A program made the position numbers and the translations under genes. From Candidatus Omnitrophota bacterium (GTDB lineage Bacteria; Omnitrophota; Gorgyraeia; JAFGHF01), in the NCBI GenBank assembly GCA_018899075.1, contig JAHIIS010000125.1:1-6579 (forward strand): DNA of 6,579 nucleotides. Direction: 5' to 3'. This document shows positions 5,366 to 6,579 of this stretch, piece after piece (positions within the stretch are counted from its first letter, which is position 1; every line of letters begins with the position of its first letter). The notes under the pieces were generated by a model. The model was given only the letters and a program-made list of their open reading frames with translations. It was not told where the DNA came from and did no database searches.

Positions 5366-6102
5366 TATCTTTGATTCTTGCAGCCGGTTACGCCACCAGG
5401 CTATATCCCTTGACTCTGAATAAGGCAAAGCCGCTATTGCCTGTGGCCGGCAGGCCGGTGATAGAACATATAATCGAACGCATTGAAGAAATCGAAGAGA
5501 TTAATGAAATCCTGGTTGTTACCAATGAGAAATTCTACAAACAGTTCGAAGGCTGGCGTAAGCGGGTTGCCACAAAAAAGCCGGTTAAGATTTTGAATGA
5601 CAGAAGCTTAAGCGAAACCGACCGGCTGGGCGCCATAGGCGATATGGATTTTGCCATAAAAGAGGAGAAGATTGCCGAGGATTTGCTGGTGATTGCCGGG
5701 GATAATTTGTTTGAGCTGGGCCTGCGGGAATTTGTTGACTTTGCCAAACACAGGGCCCCTGCCTCTTCCATCGGACTTTATAATCTTCAGGATAAGGAAG
5801 CGGTAAAAAGATACAGCCAGGTGCGCCTTGATGAGGATGACCGGATAATAGAGTTTGAAGAAAAACCGCAGAACCCCACTTCTACTTTAGTGGCCAAGTG
5901 CGTGTATTTTTTTCCCGCAGCCGGGTTGAATTTGATATCCGAGTACCTGGTCTCAGGCAGCCCGACGGATGCGCCGGGACATTATATCGGCTGGCTTTGC
6001 CGCAGAGACGTAGTTTACGGCTTTACTTTTTGCGGCAGGTGGTACGATATCGGCAATTATGAAATTTATAAAAAAGCGGATGAGGATTTCGCTTCAAAGT
6101 AA
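5362..6102 (+). CDS. Sugar-phosphate nucleotidyltransferase (NDP-sugar pyrophosphorylase family)
   Basis: A 246-residue single-domain nucleotidyltransferase that should join an NTP and a sugar-1-phosphate to give an NDP-sugar and pyrophosphate. The N-terminal signature is LAAGYATRLYPLT (6-18), followed by KAKPLLPVAGRP (21-32) with the catalytic lysine region. AGDN (112-115) carries the metal-binding aspartate, EFEEKP (164-169) is the sugar-binding motif, and GRWYDIGNYEIY (225-236) closes the fold. There is no left-handed beta-helix acyltransferase domain, so it is RmlA-like in size and not GlmU-like. Substrate and nucleotide cannot be decided from sequence; the upstream PGI/PMI makes glucose-1-P or mannose-1-P plausible, but no mutase gene is in the window. 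The ATG at 5362 overlaps the isomerase stop as ATGA, implying coupled translation. The next gene begins 55 bases later. Confidence 0.88.
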   Translation: MISLILAAGYATRLYPLTLNKAKPLLPVAGRPVIEHIIERIEEIEEINEILVVTNEKFYKQFEGWRKRVATKKPVKILNDRSLSETDRLGAIGDMDFAIKEEKIAEDLLVIAGDNLFELGLREFVDFAKHRAPASSIGLYNLQDKEAVKRYSQVRLDEDDRIIEFEEKPQNPTSTLVAKCVYFFPAAGLNLISEYLVSGSPTDAPGHYIGWLCRRDVVYGFTFCGRWYDIGNYEIYKKADEDFASK

Positions 6103-6157
6103 ACAGCAGCGAGTGCAATGCGTATAGCTTGCGCCAAACGAAAAGGAGCAAAGATAG
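6103..6157 (+). promoter_or_regulatory. Short leader before metK with a weak hairpin and RBS
   Basis: GTGCAA (6113-6118) pairs with TTGCGC (6129-6134), and GC/GC (6120-6121/6127-6128) extends the stem past one bulged T around a GTATA loop. No T-run follows, so it is not a standard terminator. The gap is too short for a SAM riboswitch. AAGGAG at 6143-6148 is 9 bases before the ATG and is the ribosome site for metK. No convincing promoter is seen. Confidence 0.45.
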
Positions 6158-6579
6158 ATGGCTAGAGAAAAGCGGCTTTTGACTTCGGAGTCGGTGACCG
6201 AGGGGCATCCGGACAAACTCTGTGACCAGATTTCCGATGCAGTTCTGGATGAAGTCTTGCGCCAGGATGCGCGGGGGCGGGTGGCCTGCGAGACCTTTGT
6301 TACTATGGGACTGGTTGTTGTCGGCGGAGAAATTACTACCGATGCTTATGTAGATGTGCATAAACTGGTGAGAAAAGTTGTGCAAGATATCGGTTATACA
6401 AGCCCTCATTTTGGATTTGATTATGAGTCCTGCGCTATTCTTAACGGTATCCATTCTCAATCGCCGGATATTGCCCAGGGTGTGAATCGCGGCGGGGCCG
6501 GCGATCAGGGAGTAATGGTGGGCTTCGCCTGCCGCGAGACTGCCGAGCTTATGCCTTTGCCGATAATGCTCGCCCATAA
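6158..6579 (+). CDS. metK: S-adenosylmethionine synthetase, N-terminal part
   Basis: The first 140 codons of methionine adenosyltransferase, which makes SAM from ATP and methionine in the cytoplasm. Visible motifs: [13 protein letters not shown] (8-20) with the catalytic His17, DQISDAVLD (23-31), [10 protein letters not shown] (42-51), VGGEITT (55-61), [10 protein letters not shown] (96-105) and GAGDQG (113-118), followed by [10 protein letters not shown]. Full-length proteins have about 380-400 residues, so roughly a third is present. The TAA at the last three bases is out of frame: the final codon is CAT (His140) and AA starts the next codon, so this is truncation by the window edge and not a stop. 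AAGGAG 9 bases upstream supports the ATG. The segment between QGV and GAGDQG is about five residues shorter than in E. coli MetK. Confidence 0.97.
   Translation, partial: MAREKRLLTSESVTEGHPDKLCDQISDAVLDEVLRQDARGRVACETFVTMGLVVVGGEITTDAYVDVHKLVRKVVQDIGYTSPHFGFDYESCAILNGIHSQSPDIAQGVNRGGAGDQGVMVGFACRETAELMPLPIMLAH

Noticed and set aside
6103..6157. SAM riboswitch upstream of metK
   Set aside because: The gap is 55 bases, with no room for the multi-helix fold of the common classes, and no matching motifs are seen.
6023..6577. 184-codon minus-strand ORF at the right edge
   Set aside because: It is antisense to metK and the end of the nucleotidyltransferase, whose motifs are unmistakable; its translation shows no family features.
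6577..6579. Apparent TAA stop at the window end
   Set aside because: It is out of frame with metK: the last full codon is CAT and AA begins the next one.
1..6579. CRISPR array, insertion sequence or prophage
   Set aside because: There are no spaced repeat series, transposase or integrase motifs, or terminal inverted repeats flanking genes; the genes are compact housekeeping and regulatory types.

Overview
The window is a bacterial chromosomal segment in which every supported gene lies on the + strand. It opens with a gene-free leader carrying a strong sigma70-type promoter (about 94-122) and a long palindrome (149-188). Three tRNA genes follow: Lys-CTT, Leu-TAG and Gly-GCC. Six complete protein genes and the 5' part of a seventh come next. 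Intergenic gaps are at most 56 bases and several genes touch or overlap, so much of the window may be one transcription unit. Shine-Dalgarno sequences and gene layout are bacterial. The mix of PTS regulators, a membrane-anchored YvcK and a bifunctional PGI/PMI would fit an uncultured lineage such as Omnitrophota. That placement is an impression from gene content and order, not a demonstrated assignment.

Layout. 1-208: leader, promoter, palindrome. 209-506: tRNA cluster. 507-562: short leader with SD-like repeats and a small hairpin. 563-4294: a PTS regulatory module of an EIIA of the PtsN/fructose type, a YvcK/CofD-family protein with two N-terminal membrane segments, HPr, and Enzyme I. 4295-6102: sugar-phosphate metabolism, with a bifunctional phosphoglucose/phosphomannose isomerase coupled by a 4-base overlap to a nucleotidyltransferase of the NDP-sugar pyrophosphorylase type. 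6103-6157: short gap. 6158 to the right edge: S-adenosylmethionine synthetase, cut by the window end.

How the genes may work together. Enzyme I takes phosphate from PEP and passes it to HPr and then to EIIA. No sugar-specific EIIB or EIIC is present, so the relay as seen here looks regulatory, as in PTS-Ntr, rather than a transporter. YvcK (GlmR in Bacillus) binds UDP-GlcNAc and adjusts carbon flow into cell-wall precursors, and here it lies between EIIA and HPr. The two downstream enzymes interconvert hexose phosphates and probably activate one as an NDP-sugar. A reasonable reading is a carbon-status relay next to the hexose-phosphate branch point that feeds envelope sugars. The module logic is inference; the individual family assignments are well supported by motifs.
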